Shown here: positions 1 through 6,598 of the stretch, piece by piece
Layout: every line of letters begins with the position of its first letter
How positions within the stretch are numbered: the stretch's first letter is position 1
Origin: an uncultured Bacteroidota bacterium
GTDB taxonomy: Bacteria > Bacteroidota > Bacteroidia > Chitinophagales > Chitinophagaceae
Direction: 5' to 3'
Length of the DNA stretch: 6,598 nucleotides
Assembly: GCA_903912435.1 (NCBI GenBank)
Contig: CAIWHI010000583.1
Location: 1 to 6,598, forward strand
The notes under the pieces: model-generated
What the model saw: only the letters and a program-made list of their open reading frames with translations
Databases searched by the model: none
Told to the model about the DNA's origin: nothing
Position numbers and translations under genes: made by a program

Positions 1-1310
1 GCACAGAACACACCTTTATTGTTCAGCACTTCGGCAGGAATAATCGGGAACCGGCAATACATGTTGGTTGGCGAAATAAATTGGCGAAGATTTGGGAAAT
101 AAATCATGTAATATTCCAAATGGCTCCAGTTCTCAAACTTTGAGTCGAAACGGTAATCATGTCTGCTGCCTGCCATACCTACCTGATATTTAACACCTGC
201 CTGGGCCAAACAAGCTGCAAATAATCTCAGGTAACCTTCGTGTGTAGCAGCCCTTCTTGAGATAATGCTATCAAGCGGGCTTTTTGTATCATCATACTCC
301 GCTGCATTTTTTGATACCGAACGAATCTGATTGTAGGCATATACCTCATATTGGTCGTCAAAATCTACATTGCGGTATAGAACAATATTGTTCTTGATAC
401 CATTTTCAATCTTCCTGATGTTTTCAGCCTCATTACCATGGCCTGGCACACCCAATTCGCTGAGGAATTTATTAACTGCACCTTTTTCTTTATCAGTAAA
501 TTTGCAATCATCATTAAATACCACACGCCCAAAATCGTCCCATGAATTCAACCTCCTGTTATCGTTAAGGTTACCATCAATAAAGCTAACCAGCTTGTAT
601 TCAACCCTCATCCTGTTTTGGTTATAAAAACTATGTGGTTCAGGCCTAAGGGCTGGGATATTGTTTTCAGTAATTAAGATATGCCTCCTGTTGTGCTGCA
701 AGGTGTCTTTACCAGTTGGGAAACCATTGTAACCCTTAGTTTCAAATACCAAATCTTTAGGGTAAGACATTTCGAAACGGCTATGTACAGTAGGAATATT
801 ATACTGGAAATCGTATTCACCAAAGGCAGAAAATGGCTTAATCATCCTGATTAAAAATTCAATTTCTGAATTCTTTTCTACACCTTCCATTGCAAAAACT
901 ATTTTGTTCCTGCCATATTCATCCTTAGTCACCTTAATCATATCCTTGGCTATGTCCCTTACCTTACCATCGGTAGTAATGGTACGTGCCTTTATTTCGG
1001 GCACTCTGGTACGGCTATTTACAGGAAAAGAAATCTGGTTAAAAGCTTGTATACCTTTATCATTCAGCACTTTTACAATCCAGTGAATTGTTACATAATC
1101 ACTGGTATGCCTACCCTCAAAACGGTAGTCCATACTTACATCATTCAATATAAAATAGGCTGCTTCATTCTTGTATTCTGGTGCCAATGGGTGAACCGTA
1201 GGATTCTCTGCCCACTCTACAAATTTGGGCACCTGGTTCAATTTCTTTTGAGCCGATACCGCAAACACTGATATTGTTAATAAGAAAATAAATACTGAAA
1301 GCTTTTTCAT
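1..1310 (-). CDS. Exported DUF3857-type, transglutaminase-like protein lacking the catalytic Cys (3' end outside window)
   Basis: The frame is open from an ATG at 1310 to the left edge: 436 complete codons, C-terminus missing. Residues 1-20 form a signal peptide (KK, then a hydrophobic stretch ending AVSA before QKK), so the product is probably periplasmic or outer-membrane associated. Residues ~50-220 resemble DUF3857, including a segment with ITTDGKVRDI at 111-120. Residues ~300-415 resemble a transglutaminase-like core. Aligned by eye with the neighbouring gene (1403-3418), the catalytic Cys of GDCKD corresponds to His357 in ATHEG; His397 is retained (WSHLE), and the Asp position falls near Ser413 (ISPT). 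I infer a non-catalytic, possibly binding or regulatory, paralogue. It starts 92 bp after the upstream gene ends and is probably in the same operon. The leader (ATAAATAGACAACA) has no Shine-Dalgarno sequence, as is common in Bacteroidota. The reading frame is secure; the loss of activity rests on a manual alignment. Confidence 0.85.
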   Translation of the reverse strand, partial: MKKLSVFIFLLTISVFAVSAQKKLNQVPKFVEWAENPTVHPLAPEYKNEAAYFILNDVSMDYRFEGRHTSDYVTIHWIVKVLNDKGIQAFNQISFPVNSRTRVPEIKARTITTDGKVRDIAKDMIKVTKDEYGRNKIVFAMEGVEKNSEIEFLIRMIKPFSAFGEYDFQYNIPTVHSRFEMSYPKDLVFETKGYNGFPTGKDTLQHNRRHILITENNIPALRPEPHSFYNQNRMRVEYKLVSFIDGNLNDNRRLNSWDDFGRVVFNDDCKFTDKEKGAVNKFLSELGVPGHGNEAENIRKIENGIKNNIVLYRNVDFDDQYEVYAYNQIRSVSKNAAEYDDTKSPLDSIISRRAATHEGYLRLFAACLAQAGVKYQVGMAGSRHDYRFDSKFENWSHLEYYMIYFPNLRQFISPTNMYCRFPIIPAEVLNNKGVFC

Positions 1311-1402
1311 TGTTGTCTATTTATACAATTATTTATCACTAAGTTGATACTCCTGCCCGATTTACCATTAAAAATCCTGGCCTTAATTCACTTATCAACC
1401 AA
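1311..1402 (-). other. Intergenic spacer between the two transglutaminase-like genes
   Basis: This 92-bp AT-rich spacer separates two co-directional paralogues. It holds no T-tract terminator and no convincing Bacteroidota promoter (TTTG, about 20 bases, then TAnnTTTG), so read-through from the upstream gene is the simplest reading. A 7-bp inverted repeat (GTTGATA at 1343-1349, TATCAAC at 1393-1399) with a 43-base loop is present, but it is too short and too widely spaced to claim a structure. Confidence 0.5.
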
Positions 1403-3418
1403 TTATTTCTTTTTGCTCATTACTACCGACTCCTTATAATATTTCTTCAGGTCGTCTATCATTTTGTTGTTTTCAGCAAACTGCCTTTGGCCTATCCTCA
1501 GGGTATCTAATTCATACTCCTTGTTAAGGGTAATCCTCTTCACGTATTTTAGGTTTGAAGTATCGGTAGTATAGGTGATGCTGTATTTCCATAGGCCATC
1601 TTTACCACCCTGTACATTCTTGGGTATATAAGTAACATGGTATCCTTCGGGAACATCCATTACCACTACCTCTTTGGTTTTCTGCTTATAGTCGAGATAG
1701 CAGGCTACTTTTCTGTCTGGCTCAGTAATCAGGTTATTTTCAAAATGGCGGTTCAGGTTCATATTTACGTAATAGTCTTTACCCACCTGCATACCATAAT
1801 TCATTAAGGTAAACTTGGTATTGATGCTCAATTCAGTTGGCATACCTTCCACTGTCATCAGGCTATAATTATCCATACTGTACTTGTTACTACCACGCTT
1901 AGTGAGTTTCCTTACCATTTTATCCTTATCTTCCTTCACCTTATTGTTCATAAACCAACGGTTTAGGTCGCCTGCCTCATGGCCTTTGTAATGGGTGGTA
2001 GATGAACCAACTACTTTATAACCCATCAGGTTAATGACGGTGCTGTCGTAAGTTGAGTTGTGGGCAGCTTCTTCTATAGGTAGTGTTACAATTTTATAAT
2101 CCTTAGCGTTCAGGTAAATCAAGGCTTGCTTACCCTGAATATCTTCCCTGTTTTCACCAAATAGCAAAGTTGGGTCGGTAGCATCCATAAAAGTCCAATT
2201 GTCGCCCATCTTCAATGCGCATAACATATGGTTGTAGAGCATTGGGCTAGGAATTTCTTCATGGTCGTAAGGAATGGTATTGGTTCCAACAGTTGCAAAA
2301 TTTGCATCCAATCCAGCCACATGGCACATAGCTACCAGTATACTACTCATGTCTTTGCAATCACCATACTTCCTTTTCAATACAGTATCAGCCTCACGGG
2401 GAACAAACCCTTCAAGCCCTTTTTCGAAGGCTATATAGTGTATGTTTTCCTGCACCCACTGGTAGATATGTGCTGCTTTATCCTTAGCATAGTGGTCGTT
2501 TTTAGTGATGTCGTTCACTAAACTTGTTAATTCCTGACTCACTTTAATATTTACATTACGTACAAACCTGTAATTATTCTTATACAGACCATCTGTATTT
2601 TCCAGCATCTGCACAGCTTTTGGTGCATCAGGGAATTTGTAAGAAGTAATTAAAGGAACAACATGTGGAATGATATACCTCCAGCCTGGTACATTGCTGA
2701 ATTTGCGTGGTGCAGGTACATCGGTAGCTGTAAATCTATAGACCACATTCCCGAATTTATCTTCCTTAGTTTGGCTAATCCATCCTGTATTTTCGCCCTT
2801 CAATATGAATTTCATATCCACATATTTGGGAGCTATTACCTCATAAGTGGCACTGGCTATAGGCAGGTTTTCAGCTATATCCTGAAACAGGAAGGGTTCC
2901 AGCATATTGAGGTCGGTATGCTCTAAGGTGTATTTAGTTTCTGTAACTGCGTTTTTCTGCAAACCAGAATAAAGTACTACCTGAGCCCTATTATCATCAT
3001 AAAATACATAAGTGCGTGGCCTTACTACTGCAAAATCGTTACTTGCTACCTTTTTATAGCTATTGCCTTCGGGCATATATTTAGTACCGCTTACCTCGCC
3101 CAATTTATGGAAATCGCTGTAATAGAAATAGTCCATATTCTCATTATTCAGCGACAGGTTGCTGATAAAGAGTTTTTCAAGGGTTATATAACTATTGGCT
3201 TTTAGCTTGCCATTCACTTCCTTTATTACCAGTTGCTCGGTAATATTGGTATAAACCGCATGTTCATTTTTGTATTTGGCAGCAATGCTGTCATATTTAT
3301 CACGGTCATAAATATGGTCTCTGTCCTGGGACTGCACTGTACCTGCTGCAAGTACTGCGGCAAGCAATATGCAAATGGTTTTATTAATCCCTATGGTATT
3401 AAGTGTATTGCGAATCAT
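1403..3418 (-). CDS. Exported DUF3857/transglutaminase-like domain protein, intact catalytic triad
   Basis: This 671-residue protein has a signal peptide (hydrophobic residues ~12-27, likely cleavage near VQS-QD at 30/31), so it acts outside the cytoplasm. Residues ~50-255 are beta-rich and fit a divergent DUF3857 region. Residues ~305-417 form a transglutaminase-like (papain-fold) core with Cys354 in YGDCKDMSSI, His397 in YNHML and Asp412 in FMDATDPT, the expected Cys-His-Asp order. Residues ~450-650 look like the extra beta-rich C-terminal domain (DUF3858-like) of these Bacteroidota proteins. The family fold suggests amide or peptide bond chemistry (crosslinking or proteolysis), but substrates are generally unknown and none is visible here. 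The ATG at 3418 is preceded by AGGAA two bases away, and the next in-frame Met is at residue 95, past the signal peptide, so this start is well supported. The gene follows a terminator and is therefore likely the first gene of a unit continuing into 1-1310. Confidence 0.93.
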   Translation of the reverse strand: MIRNTLNTIGINKTICILLAAVLAAGTVQSQDRDHIYDRDKYDSIAAKYKNEHAVYTNITEQLVIKEVNGKLKANSYITLEKLFISNLSLNNENMDYFYYSDFHKLGEVSGTKYMPEGNSYKKVASNDFAVVRPRTYVFYDDNRAQVVLYSGLQKNAVTETKYTLEHTDLNMLEPFLFQDIAENLPIASATYEVIAPKYVDMKFILKGENTGWISQTKEDKFGNVVYRFTATDVPAPRKFSNVPGWRYIIPHVVPLITSYKFPDAPKAVQMLENTDGLYKNNYRFVRNVNIKVSQELTSLVNDITKNDHYAKDKAAHIYQWVQENIHYIAFEKGLEGFVPREADTVLKRKYGDCKDMSSILVAMCHVAGLDANFATVGTNTIPYDHEEIPSPMLYNHMLCALKMGDNWTFMDATDPTLLFGENREDIQGKQALIYLNAKDYKIVTLPIEEAAHNSTYDSTVINLMGYKVVGSSTTHYKGHEAGDLNRWFMNNKVKEDKDKMVRKLTKRGSNKYSMDNYSLMTVEGMPTELSINTKFTLMNYGMQVGKDYYVNMNLNRHFENNLITEPDRKVACYLDYKQKTKEVVVMDVPEGYHVTYIPKNVQGGKDGLWKYSITYTTDTSNLKYVKRITLNKEYELDTLRIGQRQFAENNKMIDDLKKYYKESVVMSKKK

Positions 3419-3590
3419 TTCCTGCGTTTATTAATGCTCTATAATGTACTTTACTGAAAAAGAGGCTTAAATATAATGATAAAAATACAGTAGCACATTA
3501 TTTTTAAAATTTTGGTGGGTTTTTGCTAAAAAAAGACGCCCTCGTTAAATGTGTAATTTTATACTTTATGGCGCATTTCAGAGGCAATAT
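3419..3590 (-). promoter_or_regulatory. Probable promoter region and leader of the transglutaminase-like pair
   Basis: This AT-rich gap lies between the upstream terminator and the start at 3418, so a promoter is expected here. Two weak candidates can be seen on the minus strand. One is TTGCCT (3582-3587), an 18-base spacer, then TATAAAAT (3556-3563), which would give a leader of about 130 bases. The other is TATATTTA (3468-3475), one mismatch from the Bacteroidota -7 consensus TAnnTTTG but without a clear TTG at -33. The region is expected from context; neither exact site is established. Confidence 0.35.
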
Positions 3591-3629
3591 AAAACAAAAC
3601 ACCCTGCAATTTTGCAATTGCAGGGTGTT
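3591..3629 (-). terminator. Intrinsic terminator after the 703-residue exported protein gene
   Basis: On the minus strand a perfect 14-bp stem (AACACCCTGCAATT paired with AATTGCAGGGTGTT, 3598-3629) closes on a GCAA tetraloop of the stable GNRA class and is followed by TTTTGTTTT. It begins 18 bases after the TAG stop at 3648-3650. Stem, loop and U-tract all fit a Rho-independent terminator for minus-strand transcription. The plus-strand side has no comparable T-run, so it is probably one-directional. It separates the upstream gene from the transglutaminase-like pair. Confidence 0.88.
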
Positions 3630-3647
3630 CTTACTACCTAGGATTAT

Positions 3648-5759
3648 CTATCTTTTTGACACATAAAGATTAAATAAAGTAAGGTCGAAGGCTGCAAATA
3701 TCTGCCATCTAAACCCTGTATTTGCATTTATAGTAGTTCCTGAAGTACTAACATGCTGCATTTCCGGTTGGTATTGAAAACCTCCACCAAATGAAATTGG
3801 AATACCGGGGATACCATATACTAAATTAGCTCCCGGTGCAAAAATATTAGCTAGTTTAATCGATATAGAGTCTTGTGTTTTTTCACCATTGTTTTTCAGA
3901 TCATAAGCCACCAATGCACCAATATCAATTAAAGAAAGGCTTAAACTTACAGAGCCATAGGTACGTTTATTAGATGGATTTCTTGAACGTAGACTTGTAC
4001 TGAATGACACTCCTAAAGGAGCATAAGGGCTTAGACTATTAAAACTCTTAAACTGATTTCCATTAAATCCATTACCTAAACAGCCTGCAGTAAAGCCTGC
4101 ATAACCCTGCACAGCAATACTAAAGTTTGTAGTTCTCTTAATTACAGAACTACTTGGCGGTAAGGCAACCTGCTCAATGGCTTTAGTAATTTGAGATGCA
4201 CTATCTGAACTCACTACGGCAGCTACTAATGAACCATATTTTAAGAAATTATGCTTCAGAGAATAGTTTGCTTTTGTTTCATATTCAATGTCTGACCTTA
4301 TTTCATTATTTTCTGGTTTCACAACATATTTACTATATACCCTGTCAATTTTTTTGTGGTTGCTACTTTTGCTCGCGGTATATAATCGCCTATTTTCCTG
4401 TATTTTTATTCCTCTGGTGGTATCATACTTTGTCTTTATAAACGCTTTTTTCATTGAATCTTGCGATGATTGTACCTGTAAACCTATTTTTATCAAATCT
4501 TCTTTTGATGGTGCTTTCAAACTTTTTTTTGTTGAATCTTCAATTGATTGCCCCTGTAATTTTATTTTTCCAATAGCTGAATTTCTTCTTTCTATTACTG
4601 GTTTTGGTATATTAATCCTGCCCTTATTATCAGTATACATTTCGGCAGGGAATAAATTATCGACTAAGGTTAAACAGGTAAATACTGCAGATTGATAATC
4701 CTTCACCAAAATATCTTTTGAAATTTCAAACGCATCGCTCATTGAATTAAATATCAACCTAGTCTCGTTATCAATATGTATTGATGGGTCGACAGAATTG
4801 TAATTGGTGAGGCAAACAAAAAACTGGTTGAAGTTCTCAATAAACTGTGCAATGTTTTGGTTCCTGTTAGCTTTTGAGGTATCTAGTCTCAATTTTCTGA
4901 AACTTGTATCAAGATAATTCCCCCAAGTCGCAAGACTATCCAAATAACCTTCAAGATTTGTAGGATTTGTCCTAATATTTGCCACTATCGAACTTAATTG
5001 CCCATTTGGTAAATTAATTTGTTTTGTAGTAAGGCTGTCAACTAGTTTATTAATAAAATTAGTTCTTTGAGTTGCATCATTAAAAATCGCCCTAAGATCA
5101 CTACAACCCATCCAAGTCTTCCCTTGTTTAGGATTTATCATTGATATAGAAAAGACATTAATTAATCGTACTATGTTAGATATGGTATCAATGCCATTAT
5201 AAATATAGGGGCTATTTGCCATATTATTCAACACCACGGCACCATTTGCCTTATTGATAAATCCATCTGCTGCCAATAAAGAAAGTATTAATAATTTCCC
5301 CTTATTTGTATTAAATTCACTTTGATAATGCACAATCCTATCCTGACATTCGCTTTTATGTTTTGCACTATTACAACAACTGGCTGTATCCATTGCTGTA
5401 ATTTGGGTTATATCCCTGGGCAATGTACGCAGGTCCTTATAAAAGGCCGAACGCATAGCAGAGAGCATATTTGTGTATTGGTAATTAGGGATATTATCCA
5501 GATAGGTGGAGGTTGCAGGAAACATAACACTTAGCTCAGGGTCGTTATTCATCAATTGGGCGAACCTGTCAAAGAAATAAATCTCCATGTCCTTTCTGAT
5601 GTAATCCACATATACCTTGGCCAGGGCCTCGGCTTGTGGGGTCACATCTACATTGCCCAATTTGGTCATCAATGCTGCGGCACCAACTTGGCCATTTGAT
5701 TGGATCGGCGTACAATAAAACGCCAGAACAAATAATACTAGAATACTAATACGCTTCAT
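3648..5759 (-). CDS. Exported protein of unknown function with putative C-terminal beta-barrel region
   Basis: I cannot assign this 703-residue protein to a named family. Residues 1-24 form a signal peptide (MKR, then a hydrophobic stretch to about Cys16, likely cleavage near SNGQ). Cys16 lacks a proper lipobox, so a lipoprotein is unlikely. Residues ~40-370 look mainly alpha-helical, including the acidic/aromatic segment at 49-120 (e.g. YFFDRFAQL) and a cysteine cluster at 128-138 (CC, eight residues, C). Residues ~390-500 are a charged, Lys/Ser-rich linker with two imperfect 26-residue repeats. Residues ~545-703 alternate polar and hydrophobic residues with Gly and aromatics (YAGFTAG, YGSVSLSLSL, ISFGGGFQYQ, FNLYV), as in outer-membrane strands. 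I infer an outer-membrane protein with a large periplasmic or surface domain. The ATG at 5759 gives the signal peptide directly and has no Shine-Dalgarno. The gene ends at a strong terminator and appears monocistronic. Codons ~1-140 are richer in GC than much of the rest. Confidence 0.9.
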   Translation of the reverse strand: MKRISILVLFVLAFYCTPIQSNGQVGAAALMTKLGNVDVTPQAEALAKVYVDYIRKDMEIYFFDRFAQLMNNDPELSVMFPATSTYLDNIPNYQYTNMLSAMRSAFYKDLRTLPRDITQITAMDTASCCNSAKHKSECQDRIVHYQSEFNTNKGKLLILSLLAADGFINKANGAVVLNNMANSPYIYNGIDTISNIVRLINVFSISMINPKQGKTWMGCSDLRAIFNDATQRTNFINKLVDSLTTKQINLPNGQLSSIVANIRTNPTNLEGYLDSLATWGNYLDTSFRKLRLDTSKANRNQNIAQFIENFNQFFVCLTNYNSVDPSIHIDNETRLIFNSMSDAFEISKDILVKDYQSAVFTCLTLVDNLFPAEMYTDNKGRINIPKPVIERRNSAIGKIKLQGQSIEDSTKKSLKAPSKEDLIKIGLQVQSSQDSMKKAFIKTKYDTTRGIKIQENRRLYTASKSSNHKKIDRVYSKYVVKPENNEIRSDIEYETKANYSLKHNFLKYGSLVAAVVSSDSASQITKAIEQVALPPSSSVIKRTTNFSIAVQGYAGFTAGCLGNGFNGNQFKSFNSLSPYAPLGVSFSTSLRSRNPSNKRTYGSVSLSLSLIDIGALVAYDLKNNGEKTQDSISIKLANIFAPGANLVYGIPGIPISFGGGFQYQPEMQHVSTSGTTINANTGFRWQIFAAFDLTLFNLYVSKR
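4437..4568 (-). repeat. Two imperfect tandem repeats, 78-bp period, within the linker of the exported protein
   Basis: Residues 398-415 (KIKLQGQSIEDSTKKSLK) and 424-441 (KIGLQVQSSQDSMKKAFI) align without gaps at a 26-residue spacing, with 10 of 18 positions identical. At DNA level the shared core TTGAATCTT recurs 78 bases apart (4454 and 4532 on the plus strand). The repeat keeps frame and lies in a low-complexity, Lys/Ser-rich stretch, so it is probably a diverged duplication in a flexible linker. Confidence 0.7.
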
Positions 5760-5773
5760 AAATAATTTTTCTA

Positions 5774-5804
5774 CAAAGAAATAAATTATTTAAGCCCTGG
5801 TCAA
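5774..5804 (-). promoter_or_regulatory. Candidate Bacteroidota-type promoter for the 703-residue exported protein
   Basis: Read on the minus strand, TTG (5802-5804, within TTGACC) is followed after 20 bases by TTTCTTTG (5774-5781), one mismatch from the Bacteroidota -7 element TAnnTTTG. Spacing matches the usual -33/-7 layout. The -7 box ends only 14 bases before the ATG, leaving a very short leader, which weakens the call. Confidence 0.35.
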
Positions 5805-5824
5805 CGGGAAAAACACCCTTAACC
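5799..5824 (-). terminator. Imperfect hairpin, possible terminator of the desaturase gene
   Basis: On the minus strand GGTTAAGGG pairs with CCCGTTGACC (nine pairs with one T-G wobble and one bulged G) around a T-rich loop TGTTTTT. It sits 61 bases after the desaturase stop. No U-tract follows, so it is not a textbook terminator. It also overlaps the TTG of the candidate promoter, so it could instead be a regulatory element or chance. Confidence 0.3.
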
Positions 5825-5884
5825 ACCGCTATTTCTACGGTATTTAGTACGTTTATACTCAGGCATAAAGCTATTACCTAATAA

Positions 5885-6598
5885 CTACTCCTTACCAACT
5901 CCAATTAATGCACTCTGATTAATTTTAATAATCTTTGCCCAACCCAAAAACCTAATTACATGGTATACCGGGTCGAACTCGTACCACTTTACACCAAAAT
6001 TGATGGATGATGGGTATTTGTGGTGATTGTTATGATAGGATTCGCCTAGCATCAACACATCTACGCTCAAGAGATTCTCAGAAGTATTTTTTAGGATGAA
6101 ATTCTTATACCCATATTTATGGGCAAACCAATTGATAATCACACCATGAAAGGCCCCCATGCCAAGCACAATTGGGAAAAGCAGATATACCCATGGCGTT
6201 CTTGCATAGGTGATAAAGATGGCCAAATAGATGGCTCCCCACATAATCCTGGATACTGCACCATTGGCCCATTTATCAAAAGCAGGCCACTCAGGCAGAT
6301 TTTTCAGGAAACGGGGTTCTACTTCTATCTTTCCCTTAAAAATACCACTGTAGATATTCCTTGTCCTAACCATCATAGACCATGCAGTTTTAGAATAAGA
6401 CGGACTGTGTGGATCAAGATCAGTATCAGTATAGGCATGATGCATGCGGTGCATAATGGCATAAGCCCGGGGGCTCATATAAGATGACCCCTGTGCTATA
6501 TAGGTAATAATGAAAAACAAGCGCTCCATGCCCTTGCTCATCTTAAAAGCACCATGGGCTGCATACCGGTGCTGGAAAAATGTTTGGCAAAAAAGTGA
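5885..6598 (-). CDS. Acyl-CoA/fatty acid desaturase, membrane di-iron type (5' end outside window)
   Basis: The frame is open to the right edge, giving 237 C-terminal residues; the in-frame ATG at 6541 is internal, because sequence upstream of it encodes an essential histidine box. Counting from the edge, box 1 is HRYAAH at 10-15 (HX4H), box 2 is HRMHH at 50-54 followed by DTDLDPHSP, and box 3 is HNNHH at 189-193. His160 in NWFAHKYGY matches the additional iron ligand of stearoyl-CoA desaturase-type enzymes. Hydrophobic segments at about 23-38 and 115-158 fit membrane helices. Members insert a cis double bond into a fatty acyl chain using O2, reduced cytochrome or ferredoxin and a di-iron centre, and help set membrane fluidity. 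Substrate and double-bond position cannot be read from this fragment; delta-9 acyl-CoA is the family default. The stop is TAG at 5885-5887. The 125-bp gap to the next gene suggests separate transcription. Confidence 0.95.
   Translation of the reverse strand, partial: SLFCQTFFQHRYAAHGAFKMSKGMERLFFIITYIAQGSSYMSPRAYAIMHRMHHAYTDTDLDPHSPSYSKTAWSMMVRTRNIYSGIFKGKIEVEPRFLKNLPEWPAFDKWANGAVSRIMWGAIYLAIFITYARTPWVYLLFPIVLGMGAFHGVIINWFAHKYGYKNFILKNTSENLLSVDVLMLGESYHNNHHKYPSSINFGVKWYEFDPVYHVIRFLGWAKIIKINQSALIGVGKE

Noticed and set aside
1343..1399. GTTGATA/TATCAAC inverted repeat between the two transglutaminase-like genes
   Set aside because: Seven base pairs around a 43-base loop, with no extension inward or outward and no T-tract, is within chance for AT-rich DNA.
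2228..2926. Two plus-strand open frames of 87-97 codons
   Set aside because: Both are antisense to the transglutaminase-like gene, one opposite its catalytic motifs and the other just 5' of them, and have no independent support.
1..3418. Possibility that the two transglutaminase-like genes form a toxin, peptide-maturation or defence system
   Set aside because: No precursor peptide, immunity-like gene, nuclease, helicase or mobile-element hallmark lies nearby; such tandem DUF3857 proteins are common in ordinary Bacteroidota chromosomes.
4288..4695. A 135-codon open frame on the plus strand with many hydrophobic residues
   Set aside because: It lies wholly inside the 703-residue minus-strand gene in an AT-rich section. 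Its hydrophobic look comes from reading Lys/Asn-rich codons antisense, and no start context or family motif supports it.
5826..5843. Small hairpin on the minus strand, ACCGTA-GAAA-TA(G)CGGT
   Set aside because: It has only six pairs with a bulge, and the nearest T-run is some bases away; too weak to call a terminator.
6119..6487. A 122-codon open frame on the plus strand
   Set aside because: It is antisense to the desaturase, whose three histidine boxes make the minus strand certain; the plus-strand translation shows no recognisable domain.

Overview
The window looks like chromosomal DNA from a member of the Bacteroidota, probably of the Sphingobacteriales/Chitinophagales kind. The DNA is AT-rich, most start codons lack a Shine-Dalgarno sequence, and there is a tandem pair of exported transglutaminase-like (DUF3857-type) proteins and a Bacteroidota-style acyl-CoA desaturase. 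The phylum assignment is an inference from gene content and style; no rRNA or other marker gene is present.

All four protein genes lie on the minus strand, so transcription runs from right to left. First (5885-6598) is the 3' part of a membrane di-iron fatty acid desaturase whose start lies beyond the right edge. Second (3648-5759) is a 703-residue exported protein of unknown function: a helical N-terminal part, a linker with two 26-residue repeats, and a C-terminal stretch that reads like outer-membrane beta strands. It ends at a strong intrinsic terminator (3591-3629). Third (1403-3418) is an exported protein with an intact Cys-His-Asp transglutaminase-like triad. Fourth (1-1310, cut by the left edge) is a related exported protein in which the catalytic Cys and Asp appear to be replaced. 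The last two are 92 bp apart and probably co-transcribed; the terminator separates them from the genes upstream.

The gene spacing suggests three units: the desaturase, the unknown exported protein, and the transglutaminase/pseudo-transglutaminase pair. No mobile element, CRISPR array, tRNA, rRNA or known defence gene was seen, and I did not find a convincing new multi-gene system. The two points most worth following are the apparently catalytically dead partner beside an intact paralogue, and the unrecognised exported protein, whose first ~140 codons differ in base composition from the rest. No stretch longer than 300 bases lacks a gene; the longest non-coding stretch is 3419-3647.
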